Shown here: one piece after another, positions 27,638 through 37,998 of the stretch
Position numbering within the stretch: the stretch's first letter is position 1
How the letters are laid out: every line of letters starts with the position of its first letter
Assembly: GCA_041672845.1 (NCBI GenBank)
Contig: JBAYYV010000003.1
Span: 238,089-302,088 of the forward strand
Reading direction: 5' to 3'
Length of the DNA: 64,000 nucleotides
From: JBAYDV01 sp041672845
GTDB taxonomy: Bacteria; Bacteroidota; Bacteroidia; Bacteroidales; UBA932
Translations under genes and position numbers: made by a program
The notes under the pieces: model-generated
What the model saw: the letters and a program-made list of their open reading frames with translations, nothing else
What the model was told of the DNA's origin: nothing
Database searches by the model: none

Positions 27638-29362
27638 TTAATCTAAAGTCCAGTCGGCATAGTGAGTGGTATTTAGATTAGTTTTCGGTTCTGTAGTATA
27701 ATCTTCATTAGAATTATAAGTCCATCCCATAGTTTTAGAGCCTCCTCCTGATTTAGTAGTTATAATGTATTTTTTGCTTATAAAACCGATAGGATATGCT
27801 TGATCTCTGGCTGATTCTCTATCTCCATGTGTTACATCTGTAGGGATCCATCCATAATTTGGTAAATATATTTCTACCCATCTATGAAAAACATCGTCCA
27901 TGTATGTATAATCTTTCTTATATCCTGTAGCTCCGACATAACGGCAAGGGATGCCTGCTGCTTTACAAAGAGACATAAAAGTAAAAGAATATTCTGAACA
28001 TGAACCATGACCATGTCTAAGTACTGTAGGTGCTGTATCCCAAGCACCATCCATTAAATAATGTAAATGTCCTATTAGATATTGGTGAATGTCTCTCATA
28101 ATCCAATAAGGATTTTCTTCATTGCCTACGACTTCTTTTATTGTTTTTTTAATCAAGAAGTCGTTAATTTGATATTTTTCATCATCTTTTAAATATTCAT
28201 CTTTTATATCTTCAGGTATTTCTGACAATTTTCCTACTTTTTCTGGATATATAAAATATCTCACATCTGAAGTTTCTATTTCACTAGTTACCTCAAGTTC
28301 TATTTTTTTACCTGCTAGTAAATTATTAAAAGAATAATGTGCACATCGCTGTCCCCATCTATCAGTTATGATATTAGTAGGTCGGATGTTGTAAGTAGGT
28401 TCACTTAATAGTTTTTGATTAACTCGATTTTCTGGTAATGCAAACCAAACATCTAGGGTTAATATTTTACCTGGACCATATACGGTGGTATTATGATGGT
28501 AGGTCATTTTATGTATTTCTGTATTCTTTTTATAAAATTTTTCACCGTCTCTAATAGATATCCTATATATTTTTTTTGTTTGTTGGTCGACTACCATTAA
28601 ATCTCCTGATATTTCTGGAGAAGCCATCCATCTAGTAGATATTCTAGGATCTCCGCCACAAGGTACAGGATGCATATATGTTATTCCATAAGGAAAAGGA
28701 CCTGGACTATCTAATATTACTATTACGTATCCATTAGAAGGATCTACCATATATATTTCATCTTTATTTCTATCAGTTATCCACAGGTATTTTCCATCGA
28801 AAGTAATTCCCTGAGGATCAGTAGATGGAGAAGGAAAAGAATTAATAGTCGTACCATCTTCCTTACTAAATTGGATTACCATGTCTTTAGAATCATCTAC
28901 AGTCCATAAATATTTTCCATCAAAAGTAAGCCCTCTAGGACAATTAGTAGGAGAATGCATAGTATGTATTATATTCCCATTATTAGGGTCAATTTGGTAA
29001 ATCATCCCGTCTTTATCTTCTGATTTATCTGTTCTACCCCTAAAATCAGCATTATAAAGGTATTTTCCGTCCCAAGCTAAGCCTCCTGGCCAATAAGCAG
29101 GTGATTCAATTTCCTTTATGATTTTTCCTGTATATCGATTTATGCAATAAATTTTATCTGCTGCAGAATCAGCTTGCCAAAGATTTTCACCATCGAAACA
29201 AAGCCCAGTAGGTTTATCACCAATAGTCTTTATGCTAGATTTGATTTTTCCTGAGTAAGCATTGGCTGTAAAATTAATACATGATAAACTTATTCCTAAT
29301 AAAATAAATAGGAATAAGAAATAATTGAATCTGTGAGAATGTGTAAGTATCATAGTTATCAT
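27638..29362 (-). CDS. secreted transglutaminase-like protein with N-terminal beta-propeller repeats
   Basis: 574 residues. A signal or anchor segment (about 13-32) leads to at least four repeats of the form GLxFDGKYLW plus a turn with IDPxNG (about 48-230), an SMP-30/NHL-like propeller. Residues about 290-390 look like a Transglut_core N-terminal beta region. The catalytic triad of the transglutaminase/protease-like fold is visible: Cys in HGSCSEYS near 454, His in DVFHRWVEI near 491, and Asp in WIPTDVTHGD near 506. Such proteins are exported and act on peptides or cell-wall material; the substrate here is unknown. It stands alone, divergent from the LruC gene. Confidence 0.85.
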   Translation of the reverse strand: MITMILTHSHRFNYFLFLFILLGISLSCINFTANAYSGKIKSSIKTIGDKPTGLCFDGENLWQADSAADKIYCINRYTGKIIKEIESPAYWPGGLAWDGKYLYNADFRGRTDKSEDKDGMIYQIDPNNGNIIHTMHSPTNCPRGLTFDGKYLWTVDDSKDMVIQFSKEDGTTINSFPSPSTDPQGITFDGKYLWITDRNKDEIYMVDPSNGYVIVILDSPGPFPYGITYMHPVPCGGDPRISTRWMASPEISGDLMVVDQQTKKIYRISIRDGEKFYKKNTEIHKMTYHHNTTVYGPGKILTLDVWFALPENRVNQKLLSEPTYNIRPTNIITDRWGQRCAHYSFNNLLAGKKIELEVTSEIETSDVRYFIYPEKVGKLSEIPEDIKDEYLKDDEKYQINDFLIKKTIKEVVGNEENPYWIMRDIHQYLIGHLHYLMDGAWDTAPTVLRHGHGSCSEYSFTFMSLCKAAGIPCRYVGATGYKKDYTYMDDVFHRWVEIYLPNYGWIPTDVTHGDRESARDQAYPIGFISKKYIITTKSGGGSKTMGWTYNSNEDYTTEPKTNLNTTHYADWTLD

Positions 29363-29487
29363 ATTTTATTATTAAAATATAGAATTTTGTTATCTAGTAA
29401 TATATTTCATTTATCATATATATAATCTTATTTCTATATATTATAGTGTAATATAATGTTTTTTTTTAAGTAATGATATTATTTTAC

Positions 29488-29495
29488 TACATTTG
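29488..29495 (+). promoter_or_regulatory. putative -7 element for the LruC lipoprotein gene
   Basis: TACATTTG matches TAnnTTTG and is 24 bases before the chosen ATG at 29520. The -33 region is a T run rather than TTTG. It also argues against the GTG/TTG-type start at 29493, which would lie inside the promoter. Confidence 0.4.
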
Positions 29496-29519
29496 TTAAA
29501 ATACATTAATTCTCTAATT

Positions 29520-32012
29520 ATGAAAAAAATCATCAGAATATTAATATTTATTGGTATTTGTATACCTATGATATTTTCGTGTGTACAGAATAATATTACT
29601 CAAGAAGATATTAGAAAGGCAATTGATAACAATAATCCCATAGAAAATGCTAATCCAAATCCTGATTTTAGCTGGAATACTTATAAAACTGTAGAAATTA
29701 ATTTAGAACCTAAAAATACTGCAGGTAATGAAAAATGTCTAATTAATATTTATACTACTAATATTTGGAAGGGTACAGAAAATTCTATTATAGTTCAAGA
29801 TACCTTATGGAAGAAAGATGGTACTTTTGAAGTAGTAGAATTCAATAAAAATATTGGAGAAAAAATAGAATATGATGAAAATCCTATATATTCTAAGTGG
29901 GTATATTTAGGATCTTCTGTACATGTTACTTTATCTGTTAATCCTGAAGTGGAAAAATTATATGTCCAGCAAATAAATGCAGATGGTTCTATTACTTATT
30001 ATACTATTTATGATACTACAGCTACTGAATCTTCCTTAGAATCTTTATCTAAAACAAATATTGATACACATTCTATTAATTATTCTGGATGTTATGCTTT
30101 TGCTAAATCTTCTAATACTTTAGCTGATCCTAATATGGATATTCCTGATAATTTTGTTAGAATAACTAAACCTGATGACATGTATGAAGATGGTTCAGCT
30201 ATTCCTTTTGGTGCCATAGATTTATCTAATGAATTTAATAATAATGCTACCGCCACCTTATCTTCTGGAGTATACTATCTTCCTGAAGGTAAAAGCCTTA
30301 AATTAAAATATATTATTATAGAAGATGATGCAGATGTTACTATTAAAGTTTGTACTGATGCAGTTTTAAATATTACTAAGTATATTCAGTCTGAAAATAG
30401 AGCCTCTAATAGTCAATGTACTTTACAGGTTTTTGGAGAACTTAATACTAAAGGAGTATATAATAATTCGGACCTTCCATATAATATTTATATAGGTGAA
30501 AGTGGTAAAATTTATGCTTCACGTGAGTTAACTGGTTATATAGGAGATATATATTGTGCTGGTGAATTAGAATTTAATAGAAGTTCTAGTGTCTATGGTA
30601 ATATTATGATTCCTGAAACAGGATTCTTACATAATTCTTCCTCTGGTTCTTTATATCATTATGGCGATTACTTAATTATAGAAGGTGGAGAATTTTCTTT
30701 AGAACGGAGTTATTATACAGATTTTAATAATGATTATACTGTAAATTTATATGCTTCTAATACAATAATTAAATGCAGAAGAGATTTTCAAGCTTTAAAA
30801 TCATTCCATTTATACAATGCTTCTATAAATTCTGATATATCTGGTAGTAATGGTTATTCTGCTGCTTCTGTTTTTGAAGTAGGTTTTTTAGGTAGTGTTA
30901 ATGAAATGATAGGTAAATCATATATATATGCAGATGAAATATATTTAGAACCTGGTACCATTCATGGTAAAGCAGAAGGTAATTTATTCCCATTAATTAG
31001 AACAGAGTATTGCTGTATTTGTTATTATCAGTCTTGGGATCCAATGTATTTTACAGGATATATGGATATTGAAGAAGATTGGGCGACTGGTAATGATCAG
31101 AATATTAGCACTAACGTATCAGTTTTTTATTTAGATGCTTCTGGTCATCATTCTATATACATAAAAGATGAATTAGTTTATAAAGGAACAGAATTAGAAC
31201 CTACGCCTAATGAAAGTTCAGTATATCTTACTTCTGAATATTCTGTAGCTTTTGAAGATTTATGGCCAAGTTATGGTGATTATGATGTAAATGATATCGT
31301 AGTTCATATAACTAATGTTCAAGCAGTAATAGATCAAGATAATAATGTAAAAAGTGTAAATTTCTTAGGAGGTTTAAATGCCGTAGGAGCTACATACGAT
31401 ATAGGATTCTCATTAATGTTAGATGAAGTATTTAGCTCACAAATAGCTTCTGTTAGTTACAATGGAAATGAAAGTCGAGAAGGAGTAGGTGAATATAATG
31501 GGACTACTGAAATAGCTGAAATTCCTTTTATAAGTTCAGCCCATAAATATTACAAAAATGAATCATCTACACCATTAATTACACTTAATACCTTGGATAC
31601 GGATAGACCAAGAGCAGTCGGTCCTGAAATAAATATTACGATTAATTTCGTAGATAATAGTCAAGTTTCAATAGATGACTTAGCTTTATCTAAATTAAAT
31701 TATTTTATAATAATTAAAGGTGCTTCTTATAATTCACAAAGGAGATTAGAGATACATAGAAAGGGTTTTATGGCATCTGAATTAGCTAATCATAATTATG
31801 ATTCCTTATATGCTATGTCAAGTTCTGATTATTTATATGCTTCTTATAATGGATTCCCTTGGGGTATTATAGTCCCTGATAGTTTAAATGGTAATATGTG
31901 GGAATGGCCTGATGAATCTATTAGAATAGATATAGCATATGATAAGTTTCTTAATTGGATTAATACTAATGGTAGTGAAGATGAGAATTGGTATCTTTAT
32001 CCTACTACATAA
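29520..32012 (+). CDS. LruC-domain lipoprotein
   Basis: Starting at the ATG at 29520, the protein has a lipoprotein signal (MKKIIRILIFIG) with lipobox IFSC. The total length is about 830 residues. The middle part (about 230-560) is beta-rich and repeats short strands such as YLPEGKSLKLKYI, like a beta-helix or solenoid. The C-terminal 270 residues carry the LruC/DUF4842 block: FEDLWPSYGDYDVNDIV near 595, then FVDNSQVSIDDL, and a final segment EWPDESIRIDIAYDKF. LruC proteins are surface or periplasmic lipoproteins of Bacteroidota with poorly known roles. The longer frame from 29493 would put nine residues before the signal peptide and is less likely. Confidence 0.85.
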   Translation: MKKIIRILIFIGICIPMIFSCVQNNITQEDIRKAIDNNNPIENANPNPDFSWNTYKTVEINLEPKNTAGNEKCLINIYTTNIWKGTENSIIVQDTLWKKDGTFEVVEFNKNIGEKIEYDENPIYSKWVYLGSSVHVTLSVNPEVEKLYVQQINADGSITYYTIYDTTATESSLESLSKTNIDTHSINYSGCYAFAKSSNTLADPNMDIPDNFVRITKPDDMYEDGSAIPFGAIDLSNEFNNNATATLSSGVYYLPEGKSLKLKYIIIEDDADVTIKVCTDAVLNITKYIQSENRASNSQCTLQVFGELNTKGVYNNSDLPYNIYIGESGKIYASRELTGYIGDIYCAGELEFNRSSSVYGNIMIPETGFLHNSSSGSLYHYGDYLIIEGGEFSLERSYYTDFNNDYTVNLYASNTIIKCRRDFQALKSFHLYNASINSDISGSNGYSAASVFEVGFLGSVNEMIGKSYIYADEIYLEPGTIHGKAEGNLFPLIRTEYCCICYYQSWDPMYFTGYMDIEEDWATGNDQNISTNVSVFYLDASGHHSIYIKDELVYKGTELEPTPNESSVYLTSEYSVAFEDLWPSYGDYDVNDIVVHITNVQAVIDQDNNVKSVNFLGGLNAVGATYDIGFSLMLDEVFSSQIASVSYNGNESREGVGEYNGTTEIAEIPFISSAHKYYKNESSTPLITLNTLDTDRPRAVGPEINITINFVDNSQVSIDDLALSKLNYFIIIKGASYNSQRRLEIHRKGFMASELANHNYDSLYAMSSSDYLYASYNGFPWGIIVPDSLNGNMWEWPDESIRIDIAYDKFLNWINTNGSEDENWYLYPTT

Positions 32013-32056
32013 TTAATCGTTAAAATTCAATTATATTCTCAATAGTATATTAAATA

Positions 32057-33622
32057 ATGAAGAGTTTACAAAATGGATCTGATATCCGTGGCATTGCCAT
32101 GGATGGTATTGAAGGTGAAAAAATCAATCTCACTTCTGAAAAAATGAGATTGATAGCTATGGCTTTTGTTATGTGGCTAAGATTTGAAGATGAGAATAAA
32201 AATGTTTCAGCAGATTCTATTTCGATAGGAGTAGGTATGGATTCTAGATTATCTGGAGAAAGATTAAAAAGGATTTTTTTAGATGCATTGGCTTGTACTG
32301 GAATCCGTGCTTATAATTTTGGGTTGGCTTCGAGTCCTGCATTATTTATGTGTACCCTAGATAAGAAAATGCCTATGACTGCTGGTGTTATGATTACAGC
32401 TAGTCATCTTCCTTTTAATAGAAATGGTCTTAAATTCTATACTTCTAAAGGTGGTTTAGAAAAAGAAGATATAGCTAGAATATTAGAAATAGCAGATAAT
32501 ATCGAAGAAGAACAAGCAAAACATTTCGATGAGTTTAGTAATATTTATGTCGGTAAAAGTTTCGATTATAATTACATGGATAAATACGAAAAATTCTTAA
32601 CTCACTATATAAGATATGGTATAGAAAAACCTTCTAATATAAATAAATTAACTCTCTCTAGAACAAAACCATTAAAAGGTCTTCATATTATAGTAGATGC
32701 TGGAAATGGTGCAGGTGGATTTTTTGCTACTAAGGTATTAGAACCTCTTGGTGCTAATATTGAAGGTAGTCAATTTTTAAATCCTGACGGACATTTTCCT
32801 AATCACATTCCTAATCCTGAAAATAAGGAAGTTATGGATTCTATTTGCCAAGCTGTATTAGATAATGATGCCGATTTAGGAATTATTTTTGATACTGATG
32901 TAGATAGAGTTGCTATTGTCGACAGACAAGGGCATTCAATAAATAGAAATTCTTTGATTGCATTGATTTCTTCTATAATTCTTAGGGAACATCCTAATTC
33001 TATAATAGTTACTGATTCTATTACTTCCGATGGTTTATCTGAATTTATAACAAATTTAGGTGGTATGCATCATCGTTTTAAAAGGGGATATCGTAATGTA
33101 ATCAATGAGTCAATACGTTTAAATAAAGATGGAAAAGAAAGTTGGATGGCTATTGAAACTTCTGGTCACTGTGCTTTAAAAGAAAATCATTTTTTGGATG
33201 ATGGTGCTTACTTAGTAGCAAAAATAATTATCGAATTAGCTAACTATCATAAAGATGGTAAAGATTTAATATCTGTTTTAGATACTCTTCGTCAGCCTGC
33301 TGAAACTCAGGAAATTCGATTTAAAATAAATGAAGATAAATTAAAAATTAGTGAAACTTTTAAATCTTATGCTGATAAAATATTGGTTAAATTATCAGAA
33401 AAAATATCTACTATTAATGGTTGGGAGTTAGTACAGCCTAATTATGAAGGTATTAGAGTGGCATGTAAAAATGAAAATGAAAAAGGTTGGTTTCTTCTTC
33501 GTATGTCTCTTCATGATCCTTTAATGCCTTTAAATATAGAATCGGAAATTAATGGAGGAGTAGAAGTTATTAGAAAAAAATTACTTAATATTTTAAATAA
33601 ATTTCCTCCTTTAAAAATATAA
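32057..33622 (+). CDS. phosphoglucomutase / phosphomannomutase family protein
   Basis: 521 residues in the alpha-D-phosphohexomutase fold. The phosphoserine loop is TASHLPFNRNG near 115, the metal loop DTDVDRVAIVD near 281, the sugar-specificity loop ETSGHCALKENHF near 373, and a C-terminal phosphate-binding domain ends the protein. It interconverts hexose 1- and 6-phosphates, supplying sugar nucleotides for glycans. The family is close to CpsG/ManB-type enzymes in which a TASHLPxNxNG loop is common; substrate preference (glucose, mannose or both) cannot be told. It is followed directly by a strong terminator. Confidence 0.92.
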   Translation: MKSLQNGSDIRGIAMDGIEGEKINLTSEKMRLIAMAFVMWLRFEDENKNVSADSISIGVGMDSRLSGERLKRIFLDALACTGIRAYNFGLASSPALFMCTLDKKMPMTAGVMITASHLPFNRNGLKFYTSKGGLEKEDIARILEIADNIEEEQAKHFDEFSNIYVGKSFDYNYMDKYEKFLTHYIRYGIEKPSNINKLTLSRTKPLKGLHIIVDAGNGAGGFFATKVLEPLGANIEGSQFLNPDGHFPNHIPNPENKEVMDSICQAVLDNDADLGIIFDTDVDRVAIVDRQGHSINRNSLIALISSIILREHPNSIIVTDSITSDGLSEFITNLGGMHHRFKRGYRNVINESIRLNKDGKESWMAIETSGHCALKENHFLDDGAYLVAKIIIELANYHKDGKDLISVLDTLRQPAETQEIRFKINEDKLKISETFKSYADKILVKLSEKISTINGWELVQPNYEGIRVACKNENEKGWFLLRMSLHDPLMPLNIESEINGGVEVIRKKLLNILNKFPPLKI

Positions 33623-33656
33623 AATAGGGTTAACCATTATGGAAAACCCTATTTTT
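33621..33656 (+). terminator. intrinsic terminator after the phosphohexomutase gene
   Basis: AAAATAGGGTT pairs with AACCCTATTTT across a 13-base loop, and the 3' arm ends in a T run. It overlaps the stop codon of the mutase. The symmetric A/T flanks mean it could also end transcripts from the opposite strand gene at 33701. Confidence 0.8.
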
Positions 33657-33700
33657 ATGTATAACTGAAACAGTTATTATCTGTTCTTAATAATTTATTT

Positions 33701-35299
33701 TTAATCGAAGTAAATATCCTTAGGAATATTTGCCTTAGCGATTCTATCTAAGTCGGATGATAATGTCGGTGTTAGTAATCCGCGTTCTTTTAATAATTCA
33801 TCAGCTAATATTTTGTTACCATCTGCTTCAATCTTAATATATTGGCTAGCTATTCTAGTTATTTCTGCTTTCATTTTTTCAAGATTCACTGTGTAATATT
33901 TGCCTGTTTCATTTCTAACAATAGCACCAGATTCTAAGAATTGAGAAAATTGCATCATATTAGTTTGACCATGAGCTTCTGCTACACCAAATCTAGCTGA
34001 ACGGAAAATGCCTGCTATAAAAGTAACATAGTTATCTAAAATATCTTTTTCTCCTAAATAACCCCATTCACCCATTTTAGTTACGCAAAATAATCCAAGA
34101 ATATCAGCTTTACCTTCTTCAATAGCTGTATATGAATTTCCTAAAGCATCTGTGCATTCCATACGAGGTTTTGTGATAGTGTAATTTACACCTAATCCAT
34201 GAGAAACTTCATGGAACATAGTATTCTGGAAGAATGCATCAAATTTTATATGTTTCTGCTGTGCAGGATCTATAACTAACTTAGAAATAGGTATTACAAT
34301 ATTATCGAATTTGGCTTTCATAACATTACGAAGCTGAAGTTTTCTAGTACCTTTTATATTACTTACTCTAGGATCGTTTGGAAGACTAATAGCTATATTT
34401 TTAGAGGCCGAATTACAGTCACCAGCATAATATATAACATCATATATATTTATATCAGGATTAGTATTTGCTTTTTCTGTATTATATTCAGCTGGAAGAG
34501 GAATAGCGTTTTGTAATCTCTGGAACTGAGCAGCAAATTTAGAATATCTGTTACTTTCAGCTTTATCCTTTACTAAAATTTGTCCACTATAAGAAGCTTT
34601 ATAACCATATAATGCATCTTCATATTTTTCGATAGGGCCTATGACTATATCAAGTTTATTATCTTTCATTTCCATCCATTCCATATCACTTTCTAGATAG
34701 TTATCAGTTCTAATAGCCGTGGCTCTAAGATTTAGATACTTTTTGAAAGTAATATCTGTAGTTATTTCAGCTGCTTGTTCTATATAGCTAGCAGCTTCTT
34801 CTACTTTTTTTGGAAACATTTCATGGAACCATTTTACTGATAATGATTTATCTTTATTTCTAACAATACATGTATACCAGCTAGTCTTATTAGGATCTTT
34901 TATAGATTGAAATTCTTCATCTGTCATATCAGCAGGGTAGAAGTTAGCTCCTAAAGGTTTAGGTCCATATAATTCAATAAATGGTTTATTATCATTTAAT
35001 CTATCCCAAGGACCATAATTAATATGTAAATATTTTATTAAAGAAGTATCTGTAACATCTTTAAATAGAATATCTTTATTTCCAAAGGCTACATGCCAAT
35101 AAAGATCTTCCATACAATCGGAAGCTTTTTCTAATAGTGCAATTACCTCTTCTTCATTTTGAGTTAATGGCACCTGAGTTTTTAGTTCAAATTTAGCATA
35201 CTGATCAGCCAATGCTTGATATTTAGCATGTTTACTATCAGAACATGAACTTATTATTATCATGCTAGCTAAAATAAATAGAATTGATTTAAATTTCAT
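33701..35299 (-). CDS. M49-like (dipeptidyl-peptidase III-related) zinc lipoprotein
   Basis: 532 residues with a lipoprotein signal and lipobox (ILASMIIISSC). The zinc site reads FHEVSHGLG near 361 and the second ligand motif AIEEGKADILG near 393, which parallels the HELLGH and EECRAE motifs of M49 peptidases. Here the first motif is the plain HExxH spacing rather than the M49 HExxxH. Bacteroidota carry a family of such lipoproteins annotated as Zn-dependent hydrolases or dipeptidyl-peptidase III relatives. It probably acts on peptides at the cell surface or in the periplasm. Start chosen at the ATG giving a full signal peptide. Confidence 0.78.
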   Translation of the reverse strand: MKFKSILFILASMIIISSCSDSKHAKYQALADQYAKFELKTQVPLTQNEEEVIALLEKASDCMEDLYWHVAFGNKDILFKDVTDTSLIKYLHINYGPWDRLNDNKPFIELYGPKPLGANFYPADMTDEEFQSIKDPNKTSWYTCIVRNKDKSLSVKWFHEMFPKKVEEAASYIEQAAEITTDITFKKYLNLRATAIRTDNYLESDMEWMEMKDNKLDIVIGPIEKYEDALYGYKASYSGQILVKDKAESNRYSKFAAQFQRLQNAIPLPAEYNTEKANTNPDINIYDVIYYAGDCNSASKNIAISLPNDPRVSNIKGTRKLQLRNVMKAKFDNIVIPISKLVIDPAQQKHIKFDAFFQNTMFHEVSHGLGVNYTITKPRMECTDALGNSYTAIEEGKADILGLFCVTKMGEWGYLGEKDILDNYVTFIAGIFRSARFGVAEAHGQTNMMQFSQFLESGAIVRNETGKYYTVNLEKMKAEITRIASQYIKIEADGNKILADELLKERGLLTPTLSSDLDRIAKANIPKDIYFD

Positions 35300-35444
35300 A
35301 ATATAATTTTATTTTTTTTGATTACTATTATTTATTATATTTATATGTTTTTACCATAGATATACTAAGGTACAGACTTTTTTGAAAACAATGAAATCAT
35401 TTATTTTATATGTTTGTTTATCGATCGTTAATAATAAATACTTT

Positions 35445-35822
35445 ATGAAAAATTTTAAATCTATTTTAATTATTTCTCTTTTATTACTTTCTACTATTTT
35501 ATTTTCTAGTTGTAGTGAAAAAAAAGTAACTAATTTTTATTCTATAAGTAGATCAAATATTAATACTTCTGTGACTACCGATCCCACTGTAGTTTCTGAT
35601 TATATGACATCTATAGGGATTACGATCATGGAAATATCCATTGAAGGAGATTCTGAGTCTGATAATAATGCCGAGGCTGTAGCTTCTTGGAATGCTAAAA
35701 TTAAAACATTCAATAAAACGGAGTTACTTTCTAAATTATCTGATAAAAATACTTCATTTACTTATGTCATGAATACAACTGAATCAGGCACTCAAATAGC
35801 CAAGTTTAGTTATAACGAATAG
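35445..35822 (+). CDS. small hypothetical lipoprotein
   Basis: From the ATG at 35445 the protein is 125 residues with a lipoprotein signal ending in LFSSC. The frame is open upstream to 35382, but that extension adds a non-signal-like segment before the lipoprotein signal. The mature part is Ser/Asn/Thr-rich, with an IGITIMEISIEGDSES strand and a KIKTFNKTELLSKLSD helix. No family recognised. It ends 5 bases before the LtrA-like gene and is likely co-transcribed with it. Confidence 0.65.
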   Translation: MKNFKSILIISLLLLSTILFSSCSEKKVTNFYSISRSNINTSVTTDPTVVSDYMTSIGITIMEISIEGDSESDNNAEAVASWNAKIKTFNKTELLSKLSDKNTSFTYVMNTTESGTQIAKFSYNE

Positions 35823-35827
35823 GGTAG

Positions 35828-37099
35828 ATGAATATAAAAGATAAATTTAATACTTTAAAGTATAGGTACTCTAGTGTTAGAAATTGGTGGACTCCTCCTC
35901 ATAAGGCTGATTATGATATAAATCATAGACAAATTACTGGTCTAGAGATTTTTTATGACTTAGTTTATAGTGTTTATTTTGCTCGAATAGGGGTATCCCT
36001 AGCTACAGATTTAGGGTCTATCAATATCTTAATCCATTGTTTATATTTCATTTTGGGCTGGTGGAGTTGGCTTAATTTTACTCTATATTTTGAAATGCAT
36101 GGAAATGATGATGTTAGATCTCGTTTTTTTGCATTTCTACAAATGTCTTGTGTTTTAGGAATGAGTATATTTTTCAATTCTCCGGAGCATAAAGATTTAA
36201 TGTTTACTTTATTTTATATAGGTCTTCAATTAATTATGACTTATCTATGGTGGTATACTGGTGTAGTTCATATAGAGCATATTCGTTCTATGAAATATTC
36301 TAGAATAATGTTAATCGCTACGATAGTTTTTGCTCTTGGTTTATTGTTCCCACCCCCTTTAAGATATTTTATATGGGTATTATCACTTTTAGTAAATGCA
36401 TATGCTCCTCATTCTATTCAAAGAAGAAATATTTATGTTACGCCTTCTCTTTCAAAACGTGTAAATAGATTTACTGTTATTATTATTGCTCAGATAATTT
36501 CAAGTATTATAGTAGGTGTATGGGCTTTAAAAGACGAAGTAGGGACCACAAGTATTTTTATTTTTGGTGGTTTATTATTAGCATTTTTTGTGTGGACTCT
36601 TTATAGTGAATTTGTTTATAAAAATAAAGTTAAGATAGGATATAATAATTTCATGCTATACTTTATTTTTACTGCATTATTAGCTCTTTCCATCAGTTTC
36701 GCTGGTGCACTTTTAATAGGGATAGCTTCTAACTATCATAATCCTAGTATCGCTGATGTTTATAATGATATTTTGGCTTGGGATATTTTTGCTATTATGA
36801 TGATTATAGAATTATTTCAGTTTATCATGATTAAAAAGCTAATCAGAAGTGATTTATGGATTAAGATAGCCTTACCTATATTTGCTATTTTATCATTAGG
36901 AATTTCTCTATTTAATAATCATTTTTGGATTACACTAATATCTTCTTCAGTGGTTATTCTAGTTATGAACGCTCTTAAATTCTTTTTTATTCGTATTATA
37001 GTAAAAATAGAGCATCATCATCATGAAAAAATAAAAGCTTTAAAGAAATCTTTTATTGACTATAAATCCAATAATAGAAATGATGAAATATGTATGTGA
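35828..37099 (+). CDS. low-temperature-requirement A (LtrA) family membrane protein
   Basis: 423 residues with about twelve hydrophobic spans. The N-terminal family signature is present: ITGLEIFYDLVYSVYFAR near 40-56, then WWSWLNFTLYFEMHGNDD near 80-98, which corresponds to the ELFYDLVF and conserved TM3-4 residues of LtrA. The family was named for growth of Listeria at low temperature; its molecular role is not settled. The C-terminus is basic and His-rich (EHHHHEK). Confidence 0.85.
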   Translation: MNIKDKFNTLKYRYSSVRNWWTPPHKADYDINHRQITGLEIFYDLVYSVYFARIGVSLATDLGSINILIHCLYFILGWWSWLNFTLYFEMHGNDDVRSRFFAFLQMSCVLGMSIFFNSPEHKDLMFTLFYIGLQLIMTYLWWYTGVVHIEHIRSMKYSRIMLIATIVFALGLLFPPPLRYFIWVLSLLVNAYAPHSIQRRNIYVTPSLSKRVNRFTVIIIAQIISSIIVGVWALKDEVGTTSIFIFGGLLLAFFVWTLYSEFVYKNKVKIGYNNFMLYFIFTALLALSISFAGALLIGIASNYHNPSIADVYNDILAWDIFAIMMIIELFQFIMIKKLIRSDLWIKIALPIFAILSLGISLFNNHFWITLISSSVVILVMNALKFFFIRIIVKIEHHHHEKIKALKKSFIDYKSNNRNDEICM

Positions 37100-37124
37100 T
37101 TATGACTGGGGTAAATAGTTAATA

Positions 37125-37952
37125 TTATTTAAAGAATATAAATCCCCAACGATTGGGAATATGCATATTTATTTCACCGGTCGGGACCCAAACCCAATTT
37201 TCTTCATATCCTAATCTTCTGGGAGCATTGGGATTAAGCCATTCTACTCTCGAAAAATTAATTCTCCATGAAGTGTTAGTTAATTTTGATTTTTTAAATT
37301 TAGCGTATATTTTATGATGTTCTAGTTTAATAATCTCTATTAATGGTATAGCTATTTCTATAGTCCAATAGTTATCTATATTTGTAGAATCGTTAAGGCT
37401 ACCTTTTATTTTAACAGCAGATTTTAGGCCTTCCATATTATAAGAAGTATTATTAGTTCCATTTTCTGTATATGGTTTATCCATTAATAAATCCCATTCT
37501 GTTCCACTAGCATTTATTTCAAATTCAAAATAGTTTTCTGAATTCGAATCTGAATCTATAAATATTTCAAAATCATTATCTAAATAGATAGTATCATCTC
37601 TTGATATCTTAGTGGCTTCGATGAATGGTTCTTCTAGCTGGGCAGCTATATATAGATACTTATTATTATATAGCATTTTTACTTTAGTAGAATATTTAGG
37701 CAATCCCATTATTTTAGACTTAGAAGTTCTTATGTCTACGAAATTTGAAGACCAACCAGCAAATGACCATTCTTTGTCGGTGATTTTTCCATCTACAATA
37801 ATACTTTGTTTTGTTTTATTTACAATATATGTAAGAGTATATTCGGTTATCGTAGGTGTAACATTTGGTGATACATGAGTAATATTAGTCACGAAGTTTA
37901 AAGAAAAGACAGGAACTAGAAGAAAAAATATTAAAGATTTTATATTTAACAT
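37125..37952 (-). CDS. secreted carbohydrate-binding family 9-like protein
   Basis: 275 residues with a signal peptide (about 3-22). The rest is a CBM9-like beta sandwich: VDGKITDKEW near 57, VKMLYNNKYLYIAAQLEEP near 90-108, DNDFEIFIDSDS near 130, a central YFEFEINASGTEWDLL, and a closing NPNAPRRLGYEENWVW plus RWGFIFF. This matches the DUF1083/CBM9-like family in Bacteroidota, often found with glycoside hydrolases. It lies head-to-head with a glycosidase-like gene 46 bases away, so both may serve one glycan. Confidence 0.85.
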   Translation of the reverse strand: MLNIKSLIFFLLVPVFSLNFVTNITHVSPNVTPTITEYTLTYIVNKTKQSIIVDGKITDKEWSFAGWSSNFVDIRTSKSKIMGLPKYSTKVKMLYNNKYLYIAAQLEEPFIEATKISRDDTIYLDNDFEIFIDSDSNSENYFEFEINASGTEWDLLMDKPYTENGTNNTSYNMEGLKSAVKIKGSLNDSTNIDNYWTIEIAIPLIEIIKLEHHKIYAKFKKSKLTNTSWRINFSRVEWLNPNAPRRLGYEENWVWVPTGEINMHIPNRWGFIFFK

Positions 37953-37998
37953 TATTATTATTTTTAAATTTGAATGTAATTTAATAAAAATAGCACTT

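Noticed and set aside
29493..29519. Extended N-terminus of the LruC lipoprotein from 29493
   Set aside because: The extension would begin inside the -7 box and place nine residues before a good lipoprotein signal.
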